This document shows positions 29,784 through 38,016 of a stretch of 64,000 nucleotides of DNA, in pieces (position 1 is the stretch's first letter; each line of letters starts with the position of its first letter). The DNA is from Maritimibacter sp. DP1N21-5 (GTDB taxonomy: Bacteria; Pseudomonadota; Alphaproteobacteria; Rhodobacterales; Rhodobacteraceae). The notes below the pieces were generated by a model, which was not told the DNA's origin, made no database searches, and worked only from the letters and a program-made list of their open reading frames with translations. The DNA is taken from positions 1,054,001 to 1,118,000 of the forward strand of contig NZ_JAHUZF010000006.1 of the NCBI RefSeq assembly GCF_019218295.1. The letters are read 5' to 3'. A program made the position numbers and the translations under genes.

Positions 29784-30626
29784 ATGCGTTTTGAGAGCAC
29801 CGACAGCTACGTCGCCACCGAAGATCTCAAGGTGGCCGTGAATGCCGCCGTGACGCTGGAGCGGCCGCTTCTGGTCAAGGGAGAACCGGGCACCGGCAAG
29901 ACCGAGCTTGCCAAACAGATCGCCCAGTCGCTGGGTCTGCGGATGATCGAGTGGAACATCAAATCCACCACCCGCGCCCAGCAGGGTCTTTACGAATACG
30001 ACGCCGTCAGCCGCCTGCGCGACAGCCAGCTGGGCGACGAACGCGTGCACGACGTCGCCAACTACATCAAGAAGGGCAAGCTCTGGACCGCCTTCGAGGC
30101 CGACGAAAAGGTCGTGCTCCTGATCGACGAGATCGACAAGGCCGACATCGAGTTTCCGAACGACCTCCTGCAGGAACTCGACAAGATGGAGTTCCATGTC
30201 TACGAGACTGGCGAGACGATCCGCGCGCGTCACCGCCCGGTCGTGATCATCACCTCGAACAACGAGAAAGAGCTGCCCGACGCCTTTCTGCGCCGCTGCT
30301 TCTTTCACTACATCAAGTTTCCCGACGTAGAGACGATGCGGAAGATCGTCGAGGTTCATCACCCCGGCATCAAGGAAGCGCTGCTCACCACCGCTCTCAC
30401 GCAGTTCTACGAGATCCGGGAACAGACCGGGCTCAAGAAGAAGCCCTCGACCTCGGAAGTGCTCGATTGGCTGAAGCTCCTTCTGGCCGAAGACATGACG
30501 CCCGAGGACCTCAAGCGCGATGGCGGCTCGGCTCTGCCGAAGCTTCACGGCGCGCTCCTGAAGAACGAACAGGACGTGCATCTCTTCGAGCGTCTCGCCT
30601 TTCTCGCCCGCCGCGATGGCCGCTGA
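29784..30626 (+). CDS. MoxR-family AAA+ ATPase
   Basis: The 280-residue protein starts at ATG 29784, preceded by GAGGAAGA. AAA+ motifs are GEPGTGKTELAKQ (Walker A), VVLLIDEIDKAD (Walker B), a sensor-1 asparagine in IITSNNEKELPDAFLRRCFF, and a C-terminal helical lid (VLDWLKLLLAED). It belongs to the MoxR group that pairs with VWA-domain proteins to insert metals or mature complexes. A VWA partner is encoded 2.5 kb downstream. No CO dehydrogenase, Rubisco or nitric oxide reductase genes are nearby, so the client is unknown. Confidence 0.92.
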   Translation: MRFESTDSYVATEDLKVAVNAAVTLERPLLVKGEPGTGKTELAKQIAQSLGLRMIEWNIKSTTRAQQGLYEYDAVSRLRDSQLGDERVHDVANYIKKGKLWTAFEADEKVVLLIDEIDKADIEFPNDLLQELDKMEFHVYETGETIRARHRPVVIITSNNEKELPDAFLRRCFFHYIKFPDVETMRKIVEVHHPGIKEALLTTALTQFYEIREQTGLKKKPSTSEVLDWLKLLLAEDMTPEDLKRDGGSALPKLHGALLKNEQDVHLFERLAFLARRDGR

Positions 30627-31469
30627 CCATCTCCTGACCGAGACTCCGCGCCCGATATAAGGGCGCGGGTGGTATCTGCGGCCGGAATGAAGAAGCTGCC
30701 GCGCGGATACCCCGTAAAGACCGCCTCCTCGCCCCAAATTCGAGCGAAACGACCGCGACCGTGAACCTGATATGGTTACGATTCGCAGGTCATACGCCTT
30801 TGCGCCCCGCGGCGCGCCACAGTTTCGCCCTATTTCGGGGCGTCACCTTGTGACGCACGGACACAGGCCCGCAACATCTTGTGGGCCGATTGTTTCCCGC
30901 CACGCGACAAACCATCTTTCGCCCCATTTCGGCCATTTTTCGTTTTGGGAATCAGGGAAACCGTGTCTTACCCTAGGACTGCCTGGGGGGGCACAGAACG
31001 GTGAGAGAGTATTGGTCTTGGGAGACAATACGCATATCGCCGTCCGTTCGCTGATGCGAGCCGACGCGCCCCAGTGGCCCTGCCCCTGGTCAGTGCATCC
31101 GCCATCCGAACGGTCGTTGACCGCGCAAGGGGTGTGCCTGCCTCCTGCCCGGTTCCACGACCGAAGGACACGCGGAGACCTGACCACATGGTGGTCGGGA
31201 CATTCGTGTCGCGTCACGGGCCGGACGCCCGGGGATCTGCCCCCCGGTTGCCCTGCCCACCGACCGACCCGACGCCACGTCCATCGGCCAAACCGCCCCC
31301 TGCCACGGGTCGGTCTGCGCCGCCAAATGCCTGAAATCGCGGAACAACGCCGCGTCATGGGCATTGGATCCTGGACAGATGGCGACGGATCGCAGCCGGG
31401 CAAGCTCCATTCAACGACAGGACAGCGTTCGCCGGACTCCCGTAACCCTGTAAGGTGAGGTTGAAGGGG
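30627..31469. other. Unusual 843-bp non-coding block with hairpins and a direct repeat
   Basis: No open frame here resembles a protein family, and the possible ones are C- and R/P-rich in every frame, which suggests non-coding DNA. Visible structure: hairpin CCGCGCCC-GATATAA-GGGCGCGG (30646-30668) right after the ATPase gene, possibly its terminator without a T-run; perfect inverted repeat GCGTCAC-CTT-GTGACGC (30840-30856); a second hairpin GGCCC..GGGCC with inner CAA/TTG (30866-30887); and a direct repeat TTTCGCCC(T/C)ATTTCGG at 30823-30838 and 30917-30932. The span 31050-31330 is very C-rich. It may hold a small RNA or a long leader of the DUF2927 gene. Confidence 0.5.
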
Positions 31470-32873
31470 ATGACGAAGAGCTACCTGAGAAGCGCGGCCC
31501 TGGCAGGCCTGTTGGTCATGGCCTCCTGCTCCACGAATGGGAGTGACGCGCCCGCCCGCGACGACACCGCGCCCGAGGTGACGGCGCGCCAGACGAACCT
31601 GCCCACCGAATTGCCGCCGATGCGCGCATTCACCTCCGGGGCGGTGCTGCCGGTCAGCCGGTCGAATGCCGCCATCGCCGCCGATTTCCTCGATCTGTCC
31701 TTCGAGCTTGAGAGCGGTCGGGCATTGCCCGTCCTGTCACGCTTCGAGGGCCCGGTCACGATCCGCGTCACCGGCCGCGCGCCCGCCGTTCTGTCGGACG
31801 ACCTCAACCGGCTTGTCGTGCGCCTGCGCAATGAGGCGGGGATCGACATCACCCGCGTCGCGCCGGCCACCGACGCGTCGATCACGCTCGAGATCATATC
31901 GAAGGCCCAGCTTCAGCGCCTCGTGCCCGGTGCGGCCTGTTTCGTGGCGCCAAACGTGGCGTCCTGGTCGGAGTACAAGTCCAAGCGCGGCACGGCGGAC
32001 ACTGACTGGACCGCGGTCCGCGAGCGCAGCCGCATGTCGATCTTCATCCCGGGCGACGTCGCCCCGCAGGAAATGCGCGATTGTCTGCACGAGGAAACCG
32101 CGCAGGCACTGGGGCCCGTGAACGACCTCTGGCGTCTCTCTGACAGCGTCTTCAACGACGACAACTTCCACACGGTGCTGACCGGCTTCGACATGCTGGT
32201 TCTGCGCACCTACTATGCGCCAGATTTCCATTCCGGCATGACGAAAGACGAGGTCGCGGCCCGGCTTCCAGGTGTTCTGGCCCGCCTCAATCCCGGCGGG
32301 GGCAGTGGTGCACCTGTCCCCGCCTCGAAGACCCCGGTCCTTTGGAAACAGGCGATCGAAACCGCGCTCGGCGGCCGCGTTCCGGCCGCAACGCGCCGGG
32401 TCGCTGCCGGGCGGGCCGTCGACATGGCGCGGGTCATGGGCTGGCGCGACACGCGGCTCGCCTTCGCGCTTTTCGTGCAGGGTCGGCTGAACCTCGGCGT
32501 GAACTCCGACGTCGCGCTCGCGTCGTTCCGGGAAGCCGAGGCAATTTATGGATCGACCCCCGGCAACCGGCTTCAGGCCGCCCATATGGGGGTCCAGCTC
32601 GCCGCGCATGCCCTGTCTATGGGCAATTCGGCCACCGCGATCCGCATCGCCGACGCGCATCTTCCATCGGTCCAGAACGCCCAGAACGCCGCCCTTCTCG
32701 CCACGCTCCTCATGATCAAGGCCGAGGCGCTGACCCTCGAGGGACGCGTGACCGAGGCGCAGCTCGTTCGCCTCGACAGCCTCGGCTGGGCACGGTATGG
32801 CTTCGGCTCTGACAGCGAAGTGACCGCGCGGCTCAATGAAATCGCGGCCATCTCGCCCCGTTCCCGCGGCTAG
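31470..32873 (+). CDS. DUF2927 domain lipoprotein
   Basis: The 467-residue protein starts at ATG 31470, just after GAAGGGG. It has a lipoprotein-type signal (hydrophobic LAGLLVMASC, lipid-modified cysteine at about residue 22). The DUF2927 core follows: RMSIFIPGDVAPQEMRDCLHEETAQALGPVNDLWRLSDSVFNDDNFHTVLTGFDMLVLRTYYAPDFHSGMT. The HEE motif looks like part of a metalloprotease helix (HExxxxxG), but no function is established for the family. The C-terminal third is helical with repeat-like Ala-rich segments, resembling TPR pairs (ASFREAEAIYGSTPGNRLQAAHMGVQLA). It should be anchored in the envelope. It lies between the MoxR-type ATPase and the VWA gene. Confidence 0.8.
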   Translation: MTKSYLRSAALAGLLVMASCSTNGSDAPARDDTAPEVTARQTNLPTELPPMRAFTSGAVLPVSRSNAAIAADFLDLSFELESGRALPVLSRFEGPVTIRVTGRAPAVLSDDLNRLVVRLRNEAGIDITRVAPATDASITLEIISKAQLQRLVPGAACFVAPNVASWSEYKSKRGTADTDWTAVRERSRMSIFIPGDVAPQEMRDCLHEETAQALGPVNDLWRLSDSVFNDDNFHTVLTGFDMLVLRTYYAPDFHSGMTKDEVAARLPGVLARLNPGGGSGAPVPASKTPVLWKQAIETALGGRVPAATRRVAAGRAVDMARVMGWRDTRLAFALFVQGRLNLGVNSDVALASFREAEAIYGSTPGNRLQAAHMGVQLAAHALSMGNSATAIRIADAHLPSVQNAQNAALLATLLMIKAEALTLEGRVTEAQLVRLDSLGWARYGFGSDSEVTARLNEIAAISPRSRG

Positions 32874-32886
32874 AACCCGATGAACC

Positions 32887-32914
32887 GGGCGGCCGCCCTT
32901 ACAGGAGGCCGCCC
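32887..32914 (+). promoter_or_regulatory. Hairpin overlapping the ribosome-binding site of the 54-residue gene
   Basis: GGGCGGCC (32887-32894) can pair perfectly with GGCCGCCC (32907-32914) across a 12-nt loop. The right arm covers the end of the Shine-Dalgarno AGGAGG (32903-32908) and ends right at the TTG start codon (32915). Formation would block initiation, so it may act as a translational switch. There is no T-run, so it is unlikely to be a terminator. Confidence 0.5.
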
Positions 32915-33079
32915 TTGATCATTCTCGCCTTCGCCGTCTTCGGCGCGCTGCTCGGAGCCCTGCAGGCCCGCAATCGCAAGGGCAAACCGCTGGACATCGC
33001 GCAATATGCCGCCGTCTTCGCGATGATTTTTGCCATTCTCGGGGTTTTTGTTACGGTGTTCCTCAGCCGAGGCGCCTGA
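32915..33079 (+). CDS. Small membrane protein (54 residues)
   Basis: This short gene begins with TTG 32915 after an excellent AGGAGG at seven bases, and ends at TGA 33079. The protein has two predicted hydrophobic helices (IILAFAVFGALLGAL and QYAAVFAMIFAILGVFVTVFL) with a basic loop ARNRKGKPLD between. Its stop is 14 bp upstream of the VWA gene start, so they are likely co-translated. The family is not recognised. The strong ribosome site, the clean helix-loop-helix pattern and the tight spacing argue that it is real. Confidence 0.75.
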   Translation: MIILAFAVFGALLGALQARNRKGKPLDIAQYAAVFAMIFAILGVFVTVFLSRGA

Positions 33080-33093
33080 TCAGGAGAACCCCC

Positions 33094-34278
33094 TTGTTCG
33101 TCCCCTTCTTCGAAACCCTTCGCGCCAACAAGGTGCCGGTCTCGCTGCGCGAGTATCTATCCTTTCTGGAAGCCATGAAGGCCGGGCTCGTCACTTATGA
33201 CGTGGAAGGCTTTTACTTCCTCGCCCGGGCAGTGATGGTGAAGGACGAACGCAACCTCGACAAATTCGACCGCGCCTTCGCGATGACCTTCGAGGGGCTG
33301 GAGGCGATCACCTTCGACCAGGTGCTGGAAGCCGTGGATATCCCCGCGGGCTGGCTCGAGAAGATGGCCGAGAAGCACCTGACCGAAGAAGAGCGCGCCG
33401 AGATCGAGGCTTTGGGTGGTTTCGACAAGCTCATGGAAACGCTCAAGAAACGTCTCGAGGAACAGAAGGACCGCCATCAGGGCGGCTCGAAATGGGTGGG
33501 CACGGCCGGCACGTCGCCCTTCGGAGCCTATGGCTACAATCCCGAAGGCGTACGCATCGGTCAGGACAAATCGCGCCACCAGCGCGCGGTCAAGGTCTGG
33601 GACAAACGCGAGTTCCGAAACCTCGACGACAGCGTCGAACTGGGCACCCGCAACATCAAGGTCGCGCTCAAGCGCCTGCGCAACTGGGCGCGCGATGGCG
33701 CGCATGAAGAGCTGGACCTAGACGGCACGATCCGTTCGACGGCCGAGCATGGCTATCTCGACGTGAAGGTCCGCCCCGAGCGGCGCAACGCCGTGAAAGT
33801 GCTCCTCTTTCTCGACGTGGGCGGCAGCATGGACCCGCATATCAAGGTGGTGGAAGAGCTCTTCTCCGCCGCCCGCGCCGAGTTCAAGCATCTGGAATAC
33901 TACTACTTCCACAACTGCCTTTACGAAGGCGTCTGGCGCGACAACCGCCGCCGCTGGGCCGAACAGACCCCGACCTGGGACGTGCTGCGCACCTATGGCT
34001 CGGACTACAAATGCATCTTCGTGGGTGATGCGAGCATGTCGCCCTATGAAATCGCGATGCCCGGCGGTGCCAACGAGCACTGGAACGCGGAAGCCGGCGT
34101 CACGTGGCTTGCCCGGGCCCGCGACCAATGGCCGGACAACCTCTGGATCAACCCGCTGCCCGAGAAGCACTGGCGCTATACCCAGTCGGTCGAGATGATC
34201 CGCGAGATTTTCGAGGACCGCATGGTGCCGATGACGCTCGAGGGCATCGACCGCGGCATGCGCGCCTTGGGCCGGTAG
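33094..34278 (+). CDS. VWA domain protein, CoxE-like
   Basis: The 394-residue protein starts at TTG 33094, preceded by AGGAG. Its N-terminal half is helical with a charged coiled-coil-like stretch (KLMETLKKRLEEQKDRHQGG). The C-terminal VWA domain has the MIDAS motif DVGGSMD at about residues 241-247, the matching threonine/aspartate region (YGSDYKCIFVGDASMSPYEIA), and a C-terminal TLEGIDRGMRAL. VWA proteins of this CoxE-like type work with MoxR ATPases as metal- or cofactor-insertion chaperones. It lies 14 bp after a small membrane protein gene and is followed by a one-helix protein gene. Confidence 0.88.
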   Translation: MFVPFFETLRANKVPVSLREYLSFLEAMKAGLVTYDVEGFYFLARAVMVKDERNLDKFDRAFAMTFEGLEAITFDQVLEAVDIPAGWLEKMAEKHLTEEERAEIEALGGFDKLMETLKKRLEEQKDRHQGGSKWVGTAGTSPFGAYGYNPEGVRIGQDKSRHQRAVKVWDKREFRNLDDSVELGTRNIKVALKRLRNWARDGAHEELDLDGTIRSTAEHGYLDVKVRPERRNAVKVLLFLDVGGSMDPHIKVVEELFSAARAEFKHLEYYYFHNCLYEGVWRDNRRRWAEQTPTWDVLRTYGSDYKCIFVGDASMSPYEIAMPGGANEHWNAEAGVTWLARARDQWPDNLWINPLPEKHWRYTQSVEMIREIFEDRMVPMTLEGIDRGMRALGR

Positions 34279-34280
34279 CC

Positions 34281-34655
34281 ATGCCCGACCCCGCGCCGAA
34301 GCGGCCGCGACCGGCGACCGACCGGGCCTTCCGCCGACACCCGGTCCTGTTCCCGCTGTTTCTACTCGCGCTTCTCGCCATCGTCTGGTTCGGCGTGAAG
34401 TCCACGCAGGACATGATCGGCATGAAGTCGCGCTTTTCCGCCGATCCCGAGGTCGCAGGCTGGATGACGCCTCGCTACATCGCGCGAACGTGGAACATTC
34501 CTCCCGAGGTCATCCTTGAGTCGCTGGACCTCACCGCCGAACCGAGAAAGCGCATGACGATTTCCGAGATTGCCTTGGACAAGGGGCTCACCACACCGGA
34601 CTACGCCGCCGAGGTCGAAGCGGCCCTCGACGCATGGGTGGCGGCCAACCGATGA
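34281..34655 (+). CDS. Small single-helix membrane protein
   Basis: The 124-residue protein starts at ATG 34281, two bases after the VWA stop. A basic N-terminus (KRPRPATDRAFRRH) precedes one membrane helix (LFPLFLLALLAIVWFGV), and the rest, including WMTPRYIARTWNIPPEVILESLDL and a C-terminal helix, is soluble. The orientation with the N-terminus inside places the conserved-looking part in the periplasm. The family is not recognised. Its TGA overlaps the ATG of the DedA gene. Confidence 0.7.
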   Translation: MPDPAPKRPRPATDRAFRRHPVLFPLFLLALLAIVWFGVKSTQDMIGMKSRFSADPEVAGWMTPRYIARTWNIPPEVILESLDLTAEPRKRMTISEIALDKGLTTPDYAAEVEAALDAWVAANR

Positions 34656-35269
34656 CCGGCGATCTCGTGGCCCTCGTGCCGACCTACGGGCTCGCGCTCC
34701 TTGGCGCGGCGACCTTCTTCTCCTGCATAGCGGTGCCGATCCCGGCTTCGCTCATCATGCTGGCAGGCGGCGCCTTCGCCGCAGGGGGCGATCTCGACGT
34801 TGCGACGACTTTCATTGCCTGCCTCGCCGGGGCGCTCGCGGGCGATCAGGCGGGCTATGCCATCGGCCAGCGGGGCGCAACGCTGATCGACCGGATCGAA
34901 GCGCGTTATCCCGCCCGCGCCGTTGTTCTCGCCCGTGCGCGCACCTTCACGGCCAAGTGGGGCGCGCCTGGCGTGTTCCTGTCTCGCTGGCTGGTGAGCC
35001 CGCTCGGTCCCTATGTGAACCTCCTCTCCGGCGCTTCGCGCACCCACTGGCGCGTGTTCACAATCTGGAGCGCCCTGGGCGAGGTCATCTGGGTCGGGCT
35101 CTACGTGGGGCTGGGCTTCCTCTTCTCGGCCCATATCGCCGATATCGCGCAGATCGCCGGGAACTTCTCGGGCCTTCTCGTCGCCATTCTCGTGGCCGTG
35201 CTCCTAGGCCGGATCATCTGGACCCGCATCGTGGAGCACAACACCGACGCGGCCCCCGACCCGACCTGA
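34652..35269 (+). CDS. DedA-family membrane protein
   Basis: The 205-residue protein starts at ATG 34652 inside the preceding stop codon. It has several membrane helices and DedA/SNARE-associated features: a re-entrant N-terminal segment with FFSCIAVPIPASLIMLAGGAFA, the glycine-rich ALAGDQAGYAIGQRG, and the conserved arginine motif FLSRWLVSPLGPYVNLLSG followed by a WSALGEVIWVGLYVGLG helix. DedA proteins flip undecaprenyl phosphate or phospholipids and support proton-motive force and drug tolerance. Confidence 0.88.
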   Translation: MTGDLVALVPTYGLALLGAATFFSCIAVPIPASLIMLAGGAFAAGGDLDVATTFIACLAGALAGDQAGYAIGQRGATLIDRIEARYPARAVVLARARTFTAKWGAPGVFLSRWLVSPLGPYVNLLSGASRTHWRVFTIWSALGEVIWVGLYVGLGFLFSAHIADIAQIAGNFSGLLVAILVAVLLGRIIWTRIVEHNTDAAPDPT

Positions 35270-35359
35270 TAGCGCCTGTGCAGGCTCCTGCCTCACGCTC
35301 CGGTGTGCGCTCTCACCAAGGCACTTTCGCGCAGGCGCAAAAGGCCACATATTCCACCT

Positions 35360-36055
35360 ATGCTCAAACTCACGCCGCTTCTCATCGCCGCGCTCTATGG
35401 CTTCATCTTGTGGTGGTTCTCGGCCCTGCGCCTACGCCACGAGCTCGACGCCAAGTCGACCGAGCTTGCCGATCCGAAGCTCAAGACCCTGACCGACCGG
35501 ATGGCCGGCGCGCTCGATCTGCCGCGCATCCGGGTGAACATCTATGAAATCGAGCCGGTGAACGGCCTCGCCTCGCCCGATGGACGCATCTTCATCACCC
35601 GCGGGTTCTTCGACCAGTATCGCGCCGGCAAGGTCACGGCCGAGGAAATGGCCAGCGTTATCGCCCACGAGCTTGGCCATGTGGCGCTGGGTCACGCGCG
35701 GCGCCGGATGATCGACTTCTCCGGGCAGAACGCGCTGCGCACCGCGCTCATGGTGGTGATCGGGCGCTTCATTCCGGGGCTCGGCCCGATCCTCGCGAAC
35801 GTGTTGACCTCCATGGTGGCCGCACGCCTGTCGCGCGGCGACGAATACGAGGCCGATGCCTATGCCACGGCACTCCTCATCAAATCCGGGATTGGCGCGG
35901 GCCCGCAGAAAACGCTGTTCACCAAGCTCGAGGACCTCACCAAGATGCGTGGCAAGGGTCCGCCCGCCTGGCTCCTCAGCCACCCCAAGACCGAACAGCG
36001 GATCGCCGCCATCGAGGCGAACGAGGCGAAATGGACGGCGCCGGTCACGCACTGA
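35360..36055 (+). CDS. M48-family zinc metalloprotease
   Basis: The 231-residue protein starts at ATG 35360. One N-terminal membrane helix (LTPLLIAALYGFILWWFSAL) anchors it. The zinc motif is HELGH at residues 103-107, with the third ligand in GDEYEADAYA and a typical M48 C-terminus WLLSHPKTEQRIAAIEAN. It is shorter than HtpX (about 290 residues, four helices) and resembles the compact membrane-anchored M48 proteases of Rhodobacterales. It probably degrades or trims membrane or envelope proteins. Confidence 0.88.
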   Translation: MLKLTPLLIAALYGFILWWFSALRLRHELDAKSTELADPKLKTLTDRMAGALDLPRIRVNIYEIEPVNGLASPDGRIFITRGFFDQYRAGKVTAEEMASVIAHELGHVALGHARRRMIDFSGQNALRTALMVVIGRFIPGLGPILANVLTSMVAARLSRGDEYEADAYATALLIKSGIGAGPQKTLFTKLEDLTKMRGKGPPAWLLSHPKTEQRIAAIEANEAKWTAPVTH

Positions 36056-36077
36056 GGCGCTGACAGACGTCTCGCAG

Positions 36078-36632
36078 TTATTCGACCCCTGCCGCCTCCA
36101 GCGCCTTGCCATACCTTGGCAGCCGCGCCTTCTTCATCAGCCGCCGCGCGCTCCAATTCTCGCCGGAAAGCCGCACCGCCTCAACCAGAATGGCGCGTCC
36201 CACGGCGATCATCGCCGCCTCGTTCGCGGCCCAGCATTCCATCACGAAGAGGTCCGGCACCGCAAGACGGAGCCCCTCTTCCGCAACGGTCGAACGGGGG
36301 AAGTCCTTCACGTTCATGGTCAAGAGCACATCTGCCGACCCGGCAATGGCCGCTGCCAGCACATGGACGTCGTTCGGATCGGGCAGCCAGAGCCGCGCCA
36401 TATCGCCAGCCCGGACCTGAACGCTTGCCCTTGGAAAGGCCGCGACGAGTGCCGCGACCTCGGCCCGCGCCAGAGCCTCCTGCCCGGGGCCCAGCTTCGC
36501 CGCCGCCCGCGCCCATTCCTCGAGGATGCGCTCGGACCACAACGGCTGGAAGATCCCCGCCCGCGCCGCGCCCAGGACCACCTCGCGCATGACGGTGGGG
36601 TAAAGGACGCAGGCGTCGATCAGGACTTTCAC
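36078..36632 (-). CDS. PIN-domain nuclease-like protein, coupled to an rRNA methyltransferase
   Basis: The 184-residue protein starts at GTG 36632, which overlaps the stop of the upstream methyltransferase gene (GTGA). PIN features are VLIDACVLYPT with Asp6 at the N-terminus, a central acidic SERILEEWARA, NDVHVLAAAIAGSADVLLTMN, and NVKDFPRS with a late aspartate. These match the acidic RNase site of PIN domains. No small antitoxin gene is next to it, so it may not be a VapC toxin but an RNA-processing factor. Confidence 0.8.
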   Translation of the reverse strand: MKVLIDACVLYPTVMREVVLGAARAGIFQPLWSERILEEWARAAAKLGPGQEALARAEVAALVAAFPRASVQVRAGDMARLWLPDPNDVHVLAAAIAGSADVLLTMNVKDFPRSTVAEEGLRLAVPDLFVMECWAANEAAMIAVGRAILVEAVRLSGENWSARRLMKKARLPRYGKALEAAGVE

Positions 36633-37837
36633 GGGAGCAGCCGGTAGAACAGGGCCTTGAGATACCCGCTTTCGGCCAGGGCCGGATGCATCGGGTGATC
36701 GGGTCCGGCGAACCCGGTGTGAACGAGCTGCGCCGCGCGACCGGCCCGCCCAATGCCCCGGGTCGAGGCCTTGCGGAAGGCGTCGAGGTCGGCGGCATGG
36801 GAACAGGAGCAAAGGCCCAGATAGCCGCCCTCGGCCACCAGCGGCGCGGCCAGCCGCGCGATCCGCTCATAGGCCCGAAGCCCCGCCTCGAGCGCCTGCT
36901 TGTTGGGGGCGAAGGCGGGCGGGTCGCAGATCACCACATCGAAACGTTCGCCCTCGTCGGCCAGAGCCGCCAGCACGTCGAAGGCATCCCCTTGCCGGGT
37001 CGCGAAGCGGTCGGACATACCACTCGCCTCGGCGCCCTGCCGCGCGAGGTCGAGCGCCGGGGCGGAGCCATCGACCGCCAGGGCCGATTGCGCCCCGCCT
37101 GCCAGACAGGCGAGCGAAAACCCTCCGACGTGGGAAAACACATCGAGCACCCGCGCGTCCCGGGCCAGCCCGGCGGCAAAGGCATGGTTCGGGCGCTGGT
37201 CGAAGAAGAGACCGGTCTTCTGACCACCCAGGAGATCGGCCATATAGGTGGCGCCGTTCATCGGCACCGGAACGTGACCGTCCAGCGCCGCCCCCTCGCC
37301 CCAGAGGGTCACGCCTTCGTCCAGCCCTTCGAGCGCCCGGGCGCGTCCGGCGGCGTTCTTGATCACACGAGTGACGCCGGTCACCTCGACCAGCACGCGC
37401 GCCAGGTCGTCGAACAGCACATCTGCCCAGGCCGCGTTGGGCTGGACCACCGCCGTTTCGCCGAAGCGGTCGATCACCACACCCGGCAGACCGTCTGCCT
37501 CGGCATGGACGAGCCGGTAGAAGGGCGCGTCATACAGCCGGTCTCGATGGGCAAGTGCCGCCTTGATCTTGGCGCGCAGCCAGTCGGCACCAATCTCGGC
37601 TTCGGGGTCGCGGTCCAGCATCCGGGCGAAGATGCGCGAGTTCGGGTTGACCCCCACCGTGCCCAGCGGTGTCCGTTCGGCATCCTCGAGCCGCGCGATC
37701 GTGCCGGGCGCGATGGATTTCGACCGGCGGTCTGTCACGAGCTCGTTGTCGAAGACCCAGGGCGCGCCATGGCGGATCGCGCGGGCGTTGGCCTTGGGCT
37801 TGAGACGGATGGTCGGGCGGGAGGTGGTGTCGGTCAT
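36629..37837 (-). CDS. RlmI-type class I SAM-dependent rRNA methyltransferase
   Basis: The 402-residue protein starts at ATG 37837. It has an N-terminal PUA-like RNA-binding part ([27 protein letters not shown]), an EEHUD-like central part ([24 protein letters not shown]), and a catalytic Rossmann domain ([21 protein letters not shown] for [18 protein letters not shown] as the NPPY-like motif IV, and [13 protein letters not shown]). RlmI makes 23S m5C1962; a 23S target is likely here. Translation is coupled to the PIN gene. Confidence 0.85.
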   Translation of the reverse strand: MTDTTSRPTIRLKPKANARAIRHGAPWVFDNELVTDRRSKSIAPGTIARLEDAERTPLGTVGVNPNSRIFARMLDRDPEAEIGADWLRAKIKAALAHRDRLYDAPFYRLVHAEADGLPGVVIDRFGETAVVQPNAAWADVLFDDLARVLVEVTGVTRVIKNAAGRARALEGLDEGVTLWGEGAALDGHVPVPMNGATYMADLLGGQKTGLFFDQRPNHAFAAGLARDARVLDVFSHVGGFSLACLAGGAQSALAVDGSAPALDLARQGAEASGMSDRFATRQGDAFDVLAALADEGERFDVVICDPPAFAPNKQALEAGLRAYERIARLAAPLVAEGGYLGLCSCSHAADLDAFRKASTRGIGRAGRAAQLVHTGFAGPDHPMHPALAESGYLKALFYRLLP

Positions 37838-37951
37838 GGCGGCTCGCTTTCTTTCTCCCCTCCCTACACCGGGCCCGGTGCCCCCGAAAGCCCCGATGGG
37901 CCCGGTCTCGTGCGTCGCCCGCGCCTTTGAAAATGACCGGACAGCGCGGGT

Positions 37952-37965
37952 TGTTAGCGCTAAAC
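37952..37965. promoter_or_regulatory. LacI-type operator before edd
   Basis: TGTTAGCGCTAAAC contains the perfect 10-bp palindrome TTAGCGCTAA (37954-37963) with the central CG typical of LacI-family operators. It lies about 55 bp upstream of the edd start, where it could overlap the promoter and repress Entner-Doudoroff genes. Confidence 0.6.
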
Positions 37966-38016
37966 CTCCGTGCTAAAGAAGCCGCGAAACCGCGCCAGTA
38001 TCGAGCAGGACCTCCT

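Noticed and set aside
30772..31458. 228-codon plus-strand open frame in the long gap
   Set aside because: Composition (Pro/Arg/Cys/Trp-rich, no motif, no ribosome site) does not look coding; treated as non-coding.
36078..36632. VapC toxin of a toxin-antitoxin pair
   Set aside because: No small antitoxin gene is adjacent; the neighbour is a full-length rRNA methyltransferase.
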